Part shown: positions 1 through 8,128 of the stretch, in pieces
Layout: each line of letters starts with the position of its first letter
Position numbering within the stretch: position 1 is the first letter of the stretch
NCBI GenBank assembly: GCA_025201865.1
Contig: MU603115.1
Span: 2,917 to 19,780 of the forward strand
DNA from: Ramicandelaber brevisporus
Taxonomy: Eukaryota; Kickxellomycota; Ramicandelaberales; Ramicandelaberaceae
DNA length: 16,864 nt
Direction of reading: 5' to 3'
Program-made: the position numbers and the translations under genes
Notes under the pieces: generated by a model
Seen by the model: only the letters and a program-made list of their open reading frames with translations
What the model was told of the DNA's origin: nothing
Database searches by the model: none

Positions 1-531
1 GACGAGTCCCTCGGTGTTCCCCGCGACGTCTTCAACTCTCTGACCAAGCGCGTGCTGCACGTCCACCGCACCGTCAACATGACTCGCAAGGGCAAGATCC
101 AGTCGATGTACGCAATGGTTGTTGTCGGAAACGGCAACGGCCTCGCTGGCTACGGCGAGGGCAAGAACACAGACCTGGCCAAAGCCGTGCAGAAGGCCGT
201 GATGGCCGCCGTCAAGAACATGGTTCCGATTCCGCGATACGATGCGCGCACCATCCAGCACGACATTGAGCACAAGTTCAAGGCCACCCAGCTGCAAATG
301 TGGGCGAAGCGTCCAGGATTTGGAGTGAGAGCCAATCCGCACGTTCACGAGATTTGCAAGTGTGCAGGCATCCACGATGTGGCGGCCAAGGTGCATCGCT
401 CGAGGAATCCAATGAACGTGGTCAAGGCGACATTCGAGGCACTGCTGGCGCAGCGGACGCCGGAGGAGATTGCACGTGCTCGTGGTCGTAAGCTGACAGA
501 TGTCTACAAGACATACTATGGCGTAATTTGA
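1..531 (+). CDS. mrps5: Mitochondrial small-subunit ribosomal protein uS5m (5' end outside window)
   Basis: This is the C-terminal 176 residues of ribosomal protein S5, mitochondrial type. The reading frame is open from base 1, so the true start lies to the left; the GTG at 52 is an internal codon. The S5 RNA-binding domain is recognisable from the VVVGNGNGLAGYGEGK signature (about fragment residues 40-55), followed by the run of alternating K and A helix residues. The C-terminal S5 domain follows, with GVRANPHVHEICKCAGIHDV and NVVKATFEALLAQRTPEEIARARG. The extended MTRKGKIQSMYA lead-in is typical of mitochondrial rather than cytosolic (uS5/RPS2) members. The product would sit in the mitoribosomal small subunit near the mRNA entry site and decoding region. 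Codons in the first half end mostly in C or G, more strongly than in the neighbours, which fits higher expression. The stop is TGA at 529-531. Confidence 0.95.
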   Translation, partial: DESLGVPRDVFNSLTKRVLHVHRTVNMTRKGKIQSMYAMVVVGNGNGLAGYGEGKNTDLAKAVQKAVMAAVKNMVPIPRYDARTIQHDIEHKFKATQLQMWAKRPGFGVRANPHVHEICKCAGIHDVAAKVHRSRNPMNVVKATFEALLAQRTPEEIARARGRKLTDVYKTYYGVI

Positions 532-865
532 TATACTCGACTCCGTTTCTTTTTGTTTTAACAAAATATAAAAGCTTTGATTGGCTGAAAGATAGTGATT
601 GCTCACCCAGACTAATCACAAGCGTTGGCTGGATTGCTGCGGGATGCCGTTCCCCCCTCCCGTTGTTTGAGTCCCCCACCATCACCACCACCACCACTAC
701 CGCCGCCGTCTGGACCCGAAGCGGAAAAAGGGTTTGCTGTGTTATCTTTGAAACCTCCTCTTCTCCCTCCTCCTTTTTTTTTGTTGCACTATAAGCTACA
801 CAGCTTGACTCAGTCTACTTGACCCAATTCCTCTCTACTTGCATTGCCTCTAATCTTTCTACCAG
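532..865 (+). promoter_or_regulatory. Intergenic region: mrps5 3' end and F-box gene promoter
   Basis: These 334 bp hold the mrps5 3' UTR, with an A/T-rich AATATAAA at about 565-572 as a possible processing signal, and the promoter of the downstream F-box gene. Visible elements are an inverted CCAAT box (ATTGG, 580-584), an ACC/CCG triplet tract (678-709), a C/T-rich run (about 755-780), a TATAAG (790-795) about 70 bp before the ATG, and a pyrimidine-rich leader ending in CTACCAG directly before the start codon. The plus strand has no ATG from 645 to 865. Assigning these elements to transcription is inference. I see no RNA gene here. Confidence 0.5.
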
Positions 866-2251
866 ATGACAATAGTCAAAGTTCCAGATGATGTGCTGCT
901 GCTAATCTTCTTCCGCCTGGAAGATCCGCGAGATTTGTGCGCATGCGAGCTGGTCTGCACTCGATGGTATCCCCTTTTGCAGCTTGATATCATCTGGAGA
1001 CGAATGCTTAAACTGAGCATGGTTGACATTGAGCGCTTCGAGCAATTGGTTCGTGAAAACCACGCCACTCTTGGCAACGCTGTTCGTGCCAAAGAGGTGT
1101 TCCGAGCCTGGCGCAACTACTACGGCCCAGTTTGGTCGAAAACGTACACGGCTGTTCGCAAAGTGTGGCTGCCGTTTGAGCAGTGGCTGCAGTGTAATGC
1201 ACCTCAAGTGTATGCGTCATTGGAAGGCGCGTTGGATTGGCAGCATGATCAGTCTTTGCGCGAAATGGCAGACTCGTCTTTTGGCTCAGAGCCGCTGCGA
1301 TTTTTGACCATGCTGTATCACCTTCATAATGGGCAGGATATGGAGGAATATCATCAGTATGGACTGTTTGGGACATATGAGTGCTATGATCAGCTCGCTT
1401 CAGTGCTGTGGTTGTCGATGGATAGCATTCAGGAAATCCAGTTCTTTGACGCGAATATAAAGATATTTGCGTGGTGTCCTGGCACAGGCAAGCATTTAGC
1501 TGTAGTAACGGGCTTGGGACAAGTAGACGATGTTAACAACGAAACTGGACAACAGCGCCCCCAGTCGAATGATCAAGCTGTTGTAAAGTACCATCAAAGA
1601 ATCCGCGACTTGGTTGGACATGTTGTGGAAATTAGCACCTATGATGACACATACACCGACCATGGGCTGGCCGATTCATTCTTGACAAAATACTGCAGTG
1701 ATGTAATGGCTGGTATCCTGCCGGTTCGTGCTGGTCCCAATGTCGGCCGTATATCAATGTTCCCAAATAAGGGTGGGCTCTCAAGCACGACAATCACCAA
1801 CGGTATCGCCGTCACAATTACACTCTTGTACTCTGTGGAGCTCATTCATGAAGGTCACACTTTTACCTATTGCATTCGAATGCGCTACACTGGCCGTGAG
1901 GCTGTGGGCTGGGATCAGTGCCAGCTTGTTTCTCGCCACTGGGTTTACGTGCATGATAGCAAGCGTGTCGAGAACTACAGTGGCTACGGTGTCAGGGGTG
2001 AGCATCCCATCTTGTCGATTGAGAATCCGTACCATGAATACTGCTCGAGAATGCAGTATATTAATGGTACCGAAATTGTGCAGAAGCTTTATGGAGCGTA
2101 CAAGTTTGTGCCAGGAACTATTGAAAAGCCACTGGGAATGCCGTTCAGAGTGCAAATTCCGGAATTACCGCTTACAGAGCCAACGAGTTTAAAAGTCCCG
2201 CAAATGATGCAGTCCACGGAGAGCGACGAACAAACATTTAATGTAATTTAA
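866..2251 (+). CDS. F-box protein with SUKH (Smi1/Knr4-like) and ApaG domains, FBXO3 type
   Basis: A 461-residue protein with the three-part architecture of animal FBXO3. The F-box is at the very N terminus (residues 5-48: VPDDVLLLIFFRLEDPRDL, then CxRW and IWRRM) and would bind Skp1. Residues about 95-285 resemble the Smi1/Knr4 (SUKH) fold, including the YHLHNGQD and QYGLFGTY segments typical of that family. Residues about 307-437 form an ApaG (DUF525) beta-sandwich: the YCIRMRYTG strand, LVSRHWVYVHDSKRVE, then the G-x-G-V-x-G-E-x-P loop (373-381), the EYCSRMQY strand, and a closing FRVQIPELPL. Family knowledge implies a substrate receptor of an SCF (Skp1-cullin-F-box) ubiquitin ligase; the substrate is not evident. 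The ATG at 866 places the F-box four residues in, normal for the family. The gene is intronless and ends 76 bp from the convergent HAUS6 stop. I am confident of the domains and less so of one-to-one orthology. Confidence 0.9.
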   Translation: MTIVKVPDDVLLLIFFRLEDPRDLCACELVCTRWYPLLQLDIIWRRMLKLSMVDIERFEQLVRENHATLGNAVRAKEVFRAWRNYYGPVWSKTYTAVRKVWLPFEQWLQCNAPQVYASLEGALDWQHDQSLREMADSSFGSEPLRFLTMLYHLHNGQDMEEYHQYGLFGTYECYDQLASVLWLSMDSIQEIQFFDANIKIFAWCPGTGKHLAVVTGLGQVDDVNNETGQQRPQSNDQAVVKYHQRIRDLVGHVVEISTYDDTYTDHGLADSFLTKYCSDVMAGILPVRAGPNVGRISMFPNKGGLSSTTITNGIAVTITLLYSVELIHEGHTFTYCIRMRYTGREAVGWDQCQLVSRHWVYVHDSKRVENYSGYGVRGEHPILSIENPYHEYCSRMQYINGTEIVQKLYGAYKFVPGTIEKPLGMPFRVQIPELPLTEPTSLKVPQMMQSTESDEQTFNVI

Positions 2252-2327
2252 GATAAATAGAGAGAAAAAAAACATGATTTAAAGCAGAATACATAAATTA
2301 ATATGCGACCAAGTTAGTTAAAACTGG

Positions 2328-3761
2328 TTAGTAGATAAACATTGATGGCGGAGCAACATCAAAGAGATTGTCGTCAGGCCCAACAGCCATGGACATTGAC
2401 ATTTCAACTCGAGACTCTTCCTCAATGACTGGTTTAAGTGTCTCCACAGTATCCATGCCAGTTAGCGATAGCCGTGTCTCTTCCAAATCCTCATCCATTT
2501 GAAGCTCGTGGTCGTACTCATCTCCATCTTGGCCAGTTTTACGCTTTGAGACAATGTTGACAAAGTGAGCTCCAAGCTGGGCTGCCATGTCTGTAGATGG
2601 CTGTGTCTGATCCCAAAGTCTATCGATATCATCCACACCAAAGTCGATGCTGGATGACTGCTCGTTCTCAATATCCATCGAGTCTGATGTCGTAGCAGAA
2701 CGAGCAGGGGATTCGATGGCTGCAGTCAGTTTCGCTTTGCATTGCCTCAATTCATCAATTCTCTGTAGCTGCTGTGTTCGCATCTGATCAAGAACTATCA
2801 ATTGTGCTGATATATTTGGCGATGCTGATGTTGATACTACACTTGTGGATTGTCTCGACACTGCCAGCTTGCCCAATGCTGATCGTCGTAAATCTGCCAC
2901 CAGAAGAGCCAACTTGCGATCACTCAGCTGGCCAGATGAAGCCGTGCTGGATCTATTCGACTGGCCTGTATCTTGAGATTGAATAACACGCTCAAAATCA
3001 CTTCGCTGGGATGGCAATGCAATGATGCCCGCTGCATGCGTCCATGTGTTTCTCATCTCAGTCACAACGCTTGACAGCAACTCTCCAGCATTGTTCAACG
3101 AAAGACCAAGCTTGCTGTGCTTTGATGTAATCTCGTTTGCTGCTCTTTTGACTGCTGCCAAATCGCGTTGAATGTTGTCATATTCTGTTTGCAGTTTAGA
3201 TGCTGTTCTGTACCATTCCTGCTGTGCTCTTACTCTTTGACCACTTGCTTCAATAAATCTTACGCTTGCTTGATCGATTTCAACCTGTACTCTACTTTCA
3301 TCATCATTATCCGTATCTTGGTCATTTGCCCTCTTTGTCATTGCAGATGCCTGCTGCTGCTGTATACCGCGGACTGCCATCTCCAATACGTGGCATGATA
3401 GCGCAAGCAACACTCTCACAAATCGCTCACCATAGCACTGATCAAAATCCGAGGATCTTACCATGACATTCTGCGGAATGCTGCCTGCTTTCCTCAGCGC
3501 CTCAATCCACTTGAATGATGCTTTCCTGAACTCGTTTGATTGCCTCGGCTCTAGTGCTGGCCAGCAGCCAAAGAATGTAAGCTTAGCATTGGCAGCATCT
3601 AGCCTCGTGAGCAAATGGTGGAGAACAGCCTCGGCAGCTTTTATATGATTTGCACCACCAGCTGCGAAAATGCCAGGGACCAGGTGAGCGGAAGCAGTGG
3701 GATCGCTGCGATCTAGACCGAGAAGCGTCAGATTAGTGAATAGAGCTGACTCGAGTTCCAT
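2328..3761 (-). CDS. HAUS6: HAUS augmin-like complex subunit 6 (N-terminal domain family)
   Basis: A 477-residue protein whose first ~130 residues match the HAUS6 N-terminal domain: LFTNLTLLGLD at the start, EAVLHHLLTRLD (44-55), the hallmark FFGCWPALEPRQSNEFRK (63-80), FKWIEALRK, then a segment like the PQVVxSLFxSPGG region of the animal protein (96-115) and a hydrophobic helix ending HVLEMAV. Residues about 155-215 and 318-345 look like coiled coil. The acidic C-terminal third (355-477) is probably disordered. Augmin recruits gamma-tubulin to existing microtubules so that the spindle branches. The protein is shorter than animal HAUS6, mainly through a shorter disordered tail, as expected for a fungus. 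The ATG at 3759-3761 is the first in frame after the promoter. The gene is divergent from RPA1 and convergent with the F-box gene. The N-terminal match is strong; whether the rest of augmin exists in this genome cannot be seen here. Confidence 0.85.
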   Translation of the reverse strand: MELESALFTNLTLLGLDRSDPTASAHLVPGIFAAGGANHIKAAEAVLHHLLTRLDAANAKLTFFGCWPALEPRQSNEFRKASFKWIEALRKAGSIPQNVMVRSSDFDQCYGERFVRVLLALSCHVLEMAVRGIQQQQASAMTKRANDQDTDNDDESRVQVEIDQASVRFIEASGQRVRAQQEWYRTASKLQTEYDNIQRDLAAVKRAANEITSKHSKLGLSLNNAGELLSSVVTEMRNTWTHAAGIIALPSQRSDFERVIQSQDTGQSNRSSTASSGQLSDRKLALLVADLRRSALGKLAVSRQSTSVVSTSASPNISAQLIVLDQMRTQQLQRIDELRQCKAKLTAAIESPARSATTSDSMDIENEQSSSIDFGVDDIDRLWDQTQPSTDMAAQLGAHFVNIVSKRKTGQDGDEYDHELQMDEDLEETRLSLTGMDTVETLKPVIEEESRVEMSMSMAVGPDDNLFDVAPPSMFIY

Positions 3762-4175
3762 CTGCGTGGCGAGAAGAAGAAGAAAAAGAAGAAGAAAAGG
3801 AAGAAAAAATACACGTCAATTCAGAAGCGTGCCAAACAGTTTCTGTTTATTTACTTTACTTTTTATCTGCTTCTCTTTGGTTCCCAGAGAATTTCGCTTT
3901 CTCTCTCTCCTCCTTCTTATCCCTCTCTTGTTTGTTTGCTCCACTGCGCAATCTTTTCTTTTTCTTTTTCTTCCTTATTTTCCCCCACTCTCTGCGAAAA
4001 AGATCGAAATCAAACAAGTACCAAGAAACACGCAGCAAGACTAACAACAACACCACCACCACCACCACAACAACACAAGTAGTACGCAGCACACAGCATC
4101 GTTACTACAACTCTCAACTCAAGTCAAGTCAAGTCTTCTATTTCTTTTTCTGTTTTCTTCGTTGCTGATCCAAGT
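3762..4175. promoter_or_regulatory. Divergent promoter region between HAUS6 and RPA1
   Basis: A 414-bp head-to-head intergenic region. On the HAUS6 side an uninterrupted 39-nt purine run (3771-3809, pyrimidine in the HAUS6 sense) begins 9 bp from the start codon. On the RPA1 side are C/T-rich blocks (about 3895-3930 and 3955-3990), an AAC/ACC triplet tract (about 4041-4075), three tandem AAGTC units (4121-4135) and a T/C-rich stretch (about 4136-4163) just before the ATG. The plus strand has no ATG in the whole interval, and the minus strand has only one (4097-4099), as expected of leaders. I see no MluI-type (ACGCGT) cell-cycle box. No RNA gene is visible. Confidence 0.6.
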
Positions 4176-6128
4176 ATGGTTGCACTGACTACAGGCTGTA
4201 TCCAAGAGCTCTACCGCGAGACTGAGCCACCCCCACCAGGCGTTGCTCGCTCGCCCATCACGGTGCAGGTCCTGAGCGTCAAGAAGTTTCCTACCAAGGA
4301 TTCCACTGGCGGAAGCGATCGCTATCGCCTTATGATGTCGGATGGAGTTTATGTGATGAATGCGCTGCTTGGAACTCAGCTGTCGGACCAGGTTGTTAAT
4401 GGACACATTGCAATGCACTCGGTGATTAGACTTCACAACTACACTACCAAGCATGTCTCTGGTAAAAACATTTGTGTCATTATGGGACTGGAAGTTGTGG
4501 AAAACATACAGTATCGCATTGGAACCCCAGCTATGATTGAAAGCACTCCACAGACTGCTCTCAATAACAACAGCTCTAATAGCAGTGCCAACACAACTCC
4601 ACAGCAGCAGTTTAATCAGCAGCCGCAGCAGCCACAACAACAGCAGCCACAACAGCAGGCCGCTGCTCCACAATTTGGCCAGCAAAACCAAGGATATTCT
4701 GCCGGCCATGCAAGCTCCTTCGCTGCTGCCTCTGTACACGACAGTGGTGCGGATGATGCTCGCGTTGCTCTTCCATGGACTGGTCCAGAGCCTGTCCTTT
4801 CTGCCATCAAGTCGCTTAACCCGTATCAGACCAAGTGGACCATCAAGGCACGTGTTGTTCAGAAGCCACCAATCAAGACTTACAATAGCGCTCGCGGTGA
4901 GGGCAAGCTGTTCAACGTCACTCTCTGTGACAACTCTGGCGAGATCCGCGCAACTGGATTCAACCAGACGTGTGATTTGCTTTACCCAATGTTGACTGTT
5001 GGCAAGGTTTATTATATTTCTGGATGCCGCGTTGGTGTTGCAAAGCGCCAGTTTAGCAACGTTGACAATGACTATGAGTTGTCCTTTGACAGCAACACTG
5101 ATATCCGCTTATGCACCAATGATGGTGGAATCAACCTCCCAGAAATGTCATTCACGTTCCTCGATGGAGGCATTGTGAAGATTGGCGAGCTGTCTAAAGA
5201 TGCCCAATGCGATGTGATTGGAGTTATTCATGCTTGCGAGGATATCTCTGAAATTGTTACAAAGGCATCTGGTCGCACATTGAAGAAGCGTGATATGACT
5301 CTTGTTGACCAGTCTGGATATGCCATTCGAACCACCCTGTGGGGCGGCGATGCTGAGCAGTTTGTCGTTGATGACTCCAACCCTCATCCAATTGTTGCGT
5401 TCCGTGGAGTTAAGGTGGGTGATTACGGCGGCCGCACTCTGTCTCTGCCAAACTCCGGCATGATGGTTGTTGACCCGGACATTGCTGAGGCTCATCGTCT
5501 GCGCGGTTGGTATGATAACGAGGGCAAGTCAAGTGCATTCTCCACATTCAATGGCGGTGCTCTTAGAGGCTCTAGTGCTGCTGGACCTGGACAGAATCGC
5601 GCTCGACCAATGCGCATCGAGGAGGTTCTTAACAGCACTCTTGGCTCTGGTGATAAGCCTGACTTCTTTACCATTTTGGCTGTCAGCGTTTATACCAAGA
5701 CTGAGGGTCTCTACTATCCAAGCTGCCAGAGTGAAGGCTGCAGCAAGAAGGTTATCCAGGATGGCACTGCCTGGCGCTGTGAGAGTTGCCAAAAGGTGTA
5801 CGACAGCCCGGAATGGCGCTACATCTTCAACCTCAACGTCTCTGATGAATCTGGCAGTTTCTGGATCCAGGCATTCAACGAGGCTGGATTGATCATCTTT
5901 GGTATTACGGCGAATGAGCTGCATGCATTGAAGGAGGAGGATGAGGCCAAATACAGCGCGCTGCTGAAGAAGTCGATGTTCAAGCAGTATTCAATTCGCT
6001 GCCGTGCCAAGACCGAGACGTTCAATGATGTCTCCAAGCCACGATATGCAATTCAGTCCATTACACCAATGGATTATTCGGCGGAGTCCAAGAATCTTGT
6101 CAAGTCCATTGCTGCAATGGCTATCTAA
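4176..6128 (+). CDS. RPA1: Replication protein A large subunit (RPA70/Rfa1)
   Basis: A full-length 650-residue RPA70, close to the usual 610-650. Domains in order are: the N-terminal OB fold RPA70N (about 1-115, with VQVLSVKKF and the YRLMMSDG strand); a disordered Q-, N- and P-rich linker (120-195); DNA-binding domain A (about 203-315: WTIKARVVQK, then GEGKLFNVTLCDNSGEIRAT, F246 probably matching the DNA-stacking Phe of the human protein); domain B (about 325-440: DVIGVIHACEDISEI, TLWGGDAE); and domain C (about 495-640). Domain C carries a four-cysteine zinc site at C517, C522, C535 and C538. The RPA heterotrimer binds single-stranded DNA in replication, repair and recombination and signals to the checkpoint kinase. 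The linker is more glutamine-rich than in animals. The ATG at 4176 matches the known N terminus. The frame is intronless. Confidence 0.98.
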   Translation: MVALTTGCIQELYRETEPPPPGVARSPITVQVLSVKKFPTKDSTGGSDRYRLMMSDGVYVMNALLGTQLSDQVVNGHIAMHSVIRLHNYTTKHVSGKNICVIMGLEVVENIQYRIGTPAMIESTPQTALNNNSSNSSANTTPQQQFNQQPQQPQQQQPQQQAAAPQFGQQNQGYSAGHASSFAAASVHDSGADDARVALPWTGPEPVLSAIKSLNPYQTKWTIKARVVQKPPIKTYNSARGEGKLFNVTLCDNSGEIRATGFNQTCDLLYPMLTVGKVYYISGCRVGVAKRQFSNVDNDYELSFDSNTDIRLCTNDGGINLPEMSFTFLDGGIVKIGELSKDAQCDVIGVIHACEDISEIVTKASGRTLKKRDMTLVDQSGYAIRTTLWGGDAEQFVVDDSNPHPIVAFRGVKVGDYGGRTLSLPNSGMMVVDPDIAEAHRLRGWYDNEGKSSAFSTFNGGALRGSSAAGPGQNRARPMRIEEVLNSTLGSGDKPDFFTILAVSVYTKTEGLYYPSCQSEGCSKKVIQDGTAWRCESCQKVYDSPEWRYIFNLNVSDESGSFWIQAFNEAGLIIFGITANELHALKEEDEAKYSALLKKSMFKQYSIRCRAKTETFNDVSKPRYAIQSITPMDYSAESKNLVKSIAAMAI

Positions 6129-6191
6129 ACAATGTCCCTTGGTCCTTAAAATCTACTCTCTTTTTAACTTTACTTTTTCAATTAAGTCTGT

Positions 6192-6197
6192 TTTATT
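6192..6197 (-). terminator. Possible poly(A) signal AATAAA for the CCCH-like gene
   Basis: Plus-strand TTTATT reads AATAAA on the minus strand, about 245 nt past the minus-strand stop at 6442. It lies well to the left of the RPA1 signal, so the transcripts would overlap. Confidence 0.35.
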
Positions 6198-6359
6198 ATT
6201 ATCATTGCTCTCTTGACAATAGAGTAATTGAGTAGAGAGGACGGCAAACAGAAAAACAAGTACTTATAAACTTAATGATGCTGTGCTAAAGGTACAGAAT
6301 GCAGGATGTGGAGTAAATGAAAGTAAGAAACAAACAAACAAAGAAAGAAGGATGCAATG

Positions 6360-6365
6360 AATAAA
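6360..6365 (+). terminator. Possible poly(A) signal AATAAA for RPA1
   Basis: An exact AATAAA in an A-rich context about 230 nt downstream of the RPA1 stop. Fungal 3'-end signals are degenerate, so actual use is inferred. Confidence 0.35.
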
Positions 6366-6441
6366 GAATACATGTCGAATAGGTACATAGGAAAAAAAAT
6401 GAGTGTATACAAAAAGTAAAGTAAAATGTTATATATATTAT

Positions 6442-8019
6442 TCAGACAGTCTTGAAGAGATGTTTGTGTCCATCTCGGATACTGAGACCGCTCGCCGTCA
6501 ATAATTCACTGCTGCAAAAGCGTGTCAAATTCTCGGCAAAGAAACGCAATACTTTGTTAGTGTCCTCAACACATTGAATCTCAAACTGACGCGCCTTCTC
6601 ACGGTCGCTGCCGGTGCGTCTGTTGATTGTAGATGTGCACCAAGTTGGAAGTGTAGCACGAGGCGTTGTGAACACTGTAAACTGCTCAATCAGAAATTTG
6701 GCTGCCTGCTGTTCGGTAGCAGTTGGGAAGCGCCTGTATGATTCGTATAGTGGCGGCAGCTGATGATGGGTTTGCGTCCAGTGGAGAGCATCCACATACT
6801 CTGAGAACTGGCGGCCATTAGCCACTTCGTTGATAGTGTTGATATCTACCGCGAAATCATGCCATCCAAACAAGATGCGACCGGCCCGATACGAAGTCGA
6901 TACAAATGTTGGCTCGCCATGAGTCTTGAGACAAAACTTCCCACCACTCTTGGCGACATCAGGACAATTGCCATAAAAGAAATCATTTTTGGACTGCGGT
7001 TCTGCAGCTCCTTGAGCAATGTATGCCGGACAGGGAGACTTCTTGTAGCTGATGGCCAAGTGATGAACAAACACATCTTTGAGGTGGTGAGCAGCTGCGC
7101 AGTTAGTTGTACAAGAGCCAGTGGCAAAGAGTGTCTTGCAGAAATGATGTTCTTCAGCCGGACTTGGTGTGCGCTCGTGTTTTTTACGCAGTGGGATGCC
7201 AAGGAGGTCACATATGCGTAAAGATAAGAATGGTGGCTGCTGCTGCTGCTGCAGATTAGGCGACAGAATTGATGCAACTGGCGATTGGAGCGGCTGCTGC
7301 GGATACTCGCCAGTGCGAGAACGATGGAGGATCGCCTGCTGAGCTGTTGGCGAAGGGATTAGGCGAGTTGGCGGATATGAGAACGACTGGCCACTGGTGG
7401 CACTAGAGATATTGCGTAGAGGCGGTGATAGTGATGAGGATAAGTCTGACAAGCCAACCGGAGCAACACTGTTCTGTGTATTGACTGCCGTGATGGCAGA
7501 GGATGTAGCTAAGTCAGCACCTAAATGAACATAAGAGTAGTTGTATGGCAGTGTGATATCTGGCAGAACGGACGATTTGTTATCAGATATGCTAGCACAT
7601 GTAGAGGTATGAAAGATAGGCGTTTGCTGGTTGGTTGTTGTGGCAAGAATGAAGGGATTTGTGATGGGTGCAGGAGGCACTATAAACGGAGAAAGCGGAG
7701 CAAGTTTGGGAAATGGTGTAAAAGCAGAAGGCTTGGAAAGATGAGCTAACGAAGCATGATTGCTGGATACAACTGTGCTTGCTACGGAAGAACTGTTGGT
7801 GGTACTAGAGCAACTGCTTGAAGCAGCTGAAGCAACGGAAGTGCTGGAAAGAGAGCCGAGTGTGAAACGAGAGGGGCTACGATAATGAAATGAGTGATCC
7901 ATAGGACAGCTGCCAATTCCAGAACAGCCAATATCGTACTGGATGCGCTGCTCCTGGTGCTGCTGCTCCTGGTACTGTTGCTGCTGGTGTTGCTGTTGGT
8001 GTTGCTGTTGTTGGTGCAT
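6442..8019 (-). CDS. Q/S-rich protein with two CCCH-like Cys/His clusters, possible RNA-binding regulator
   Basis: A 525-residue protein. I do not recognise a named family. Residues 1-25 are a Q/H-rich run, 50-260 a low-complexity Ser/Thr/Pro/Gln region (including PSP/TPSP-type proline-directed sites and a second QQQQQ at 257-261), and 262-525 a more ordered domain. In the ordered part, C294-x8-C303-x3-C307-x3-H311 resembles a CCCH zinc finger. C330-x21-C352-x10-C363-x3-H367, followed closely by GEPTFVSTSYRAGRILFGWHDF, could be a second, stretched site. CCCH proteins usually bind single-stranded RNA, and Q-rich flanks suit RNA granule or repressor functions, but the finger spacing is not canonical and the role is inferred. 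The ATG at 8017-8019 is the first after 1.1 kb without any ATG on this strand, which makes the start unusually secure. The C-terminal helical region (430-500) has no recognised motif. Confidence 0.75.
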   Translation of the reverse strand: MHQQQQHQQQHQQQQYQEQQHQEQRIQYDIGCSGIGSCPMDHSFHYRSPSRFTLGSLSSTSVASAASSSCSSTTNSSSVASTVVSSNHASLAHLSKPSAFTPFPKLAPLSPFIVPPAPITNPFILATTTNQQTPIFHTSTCASISDNKSSVLPDITLPYNYSYVHLGADLATSSAITAVNTQNSVAPVGLSDLSSSLSPPLRNISSATSGQSFSYPPTRLIPSPTAQQAILHRSRTGEYPQQPLQSPVASILSPNLQQQQQPPFLSLRICDLLGIPLRKKHERTPSPAEEHHFCKTLFATGSCTTNCAAAHHLKDVFVHHLAISYKKSPCPAYIAQGAAEPQSKNDFFYGNCPDVAKSGGKFCLKTHGEPTFVSTSYRAGRILFGWHDFAVDINTINEVANGRQFSEYVDALHWTQTHHQLPPLYESYRRFPTATEQQAAKFLIEQFTVFTTPRATLPTWCTSTINRRTGSDREKARQFEIQCVEDTNKVLRFFAENLTRFCSSELLTASGLSIRDGHKHLFKTV

Positions 8020-8084
8020 GGGTGCTTGGTTTTCTCGAATATGTGTAGTACAAGTGAATGGAGGGCAGGAAGCAGTCGCAAAGC

Positions 8085-8128
8085 AAAGAAAAGAGAGAAA
8101 GAGAAAAAAAAGAGAAGGAGAGAAGAAG
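8085..8128 (-). repeat. 44-nt uninterrupted purine (plus) / pyrimidine (minus) run
   Basis: Only A and G occur on the plus strand over 44 bases, so the predicted leader has a C/U tract about 66 to 109 nt upstream of the start codon. Similar but shorter tracts precede most genes in the window. Confidence 0.85.

Larger units (their letters stand above)
6129..6441. other. Convergent 3' region of RPA1 and the CCCH-like gene
   Basis: These 313 bp lie between two convergent stop codons and are A/T-rich, with no coding signal. An AATAAA on the plus strand (6360-6365) lies about 230 nt past the RPA1 stop. An AATAAA on the minus strand (6192-6197) lies about 245 nt past the stop of the opposing gene. 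If both are used, the two 3' UTRs are complementary over roughly 170 bp or more. No RNA gene is visible. Confidence 0.5.

Noticed and set aside
3697-4168. Plus-strand frames before RPA1, one ending 7 nt upstream of its ATG
   Set aside because: The frame at 3932 starts with TTG and is F- and T-rich repeat sequence; the interval contains no plus-strand ATG.
4119-4739. 206-codon open frame on minus, antisense to RPA1
   Set aside because: It is the complement of the RPA1 Q-rich linker and domain A; the Leu-rich stretches are reversed CAG/CAA codons.
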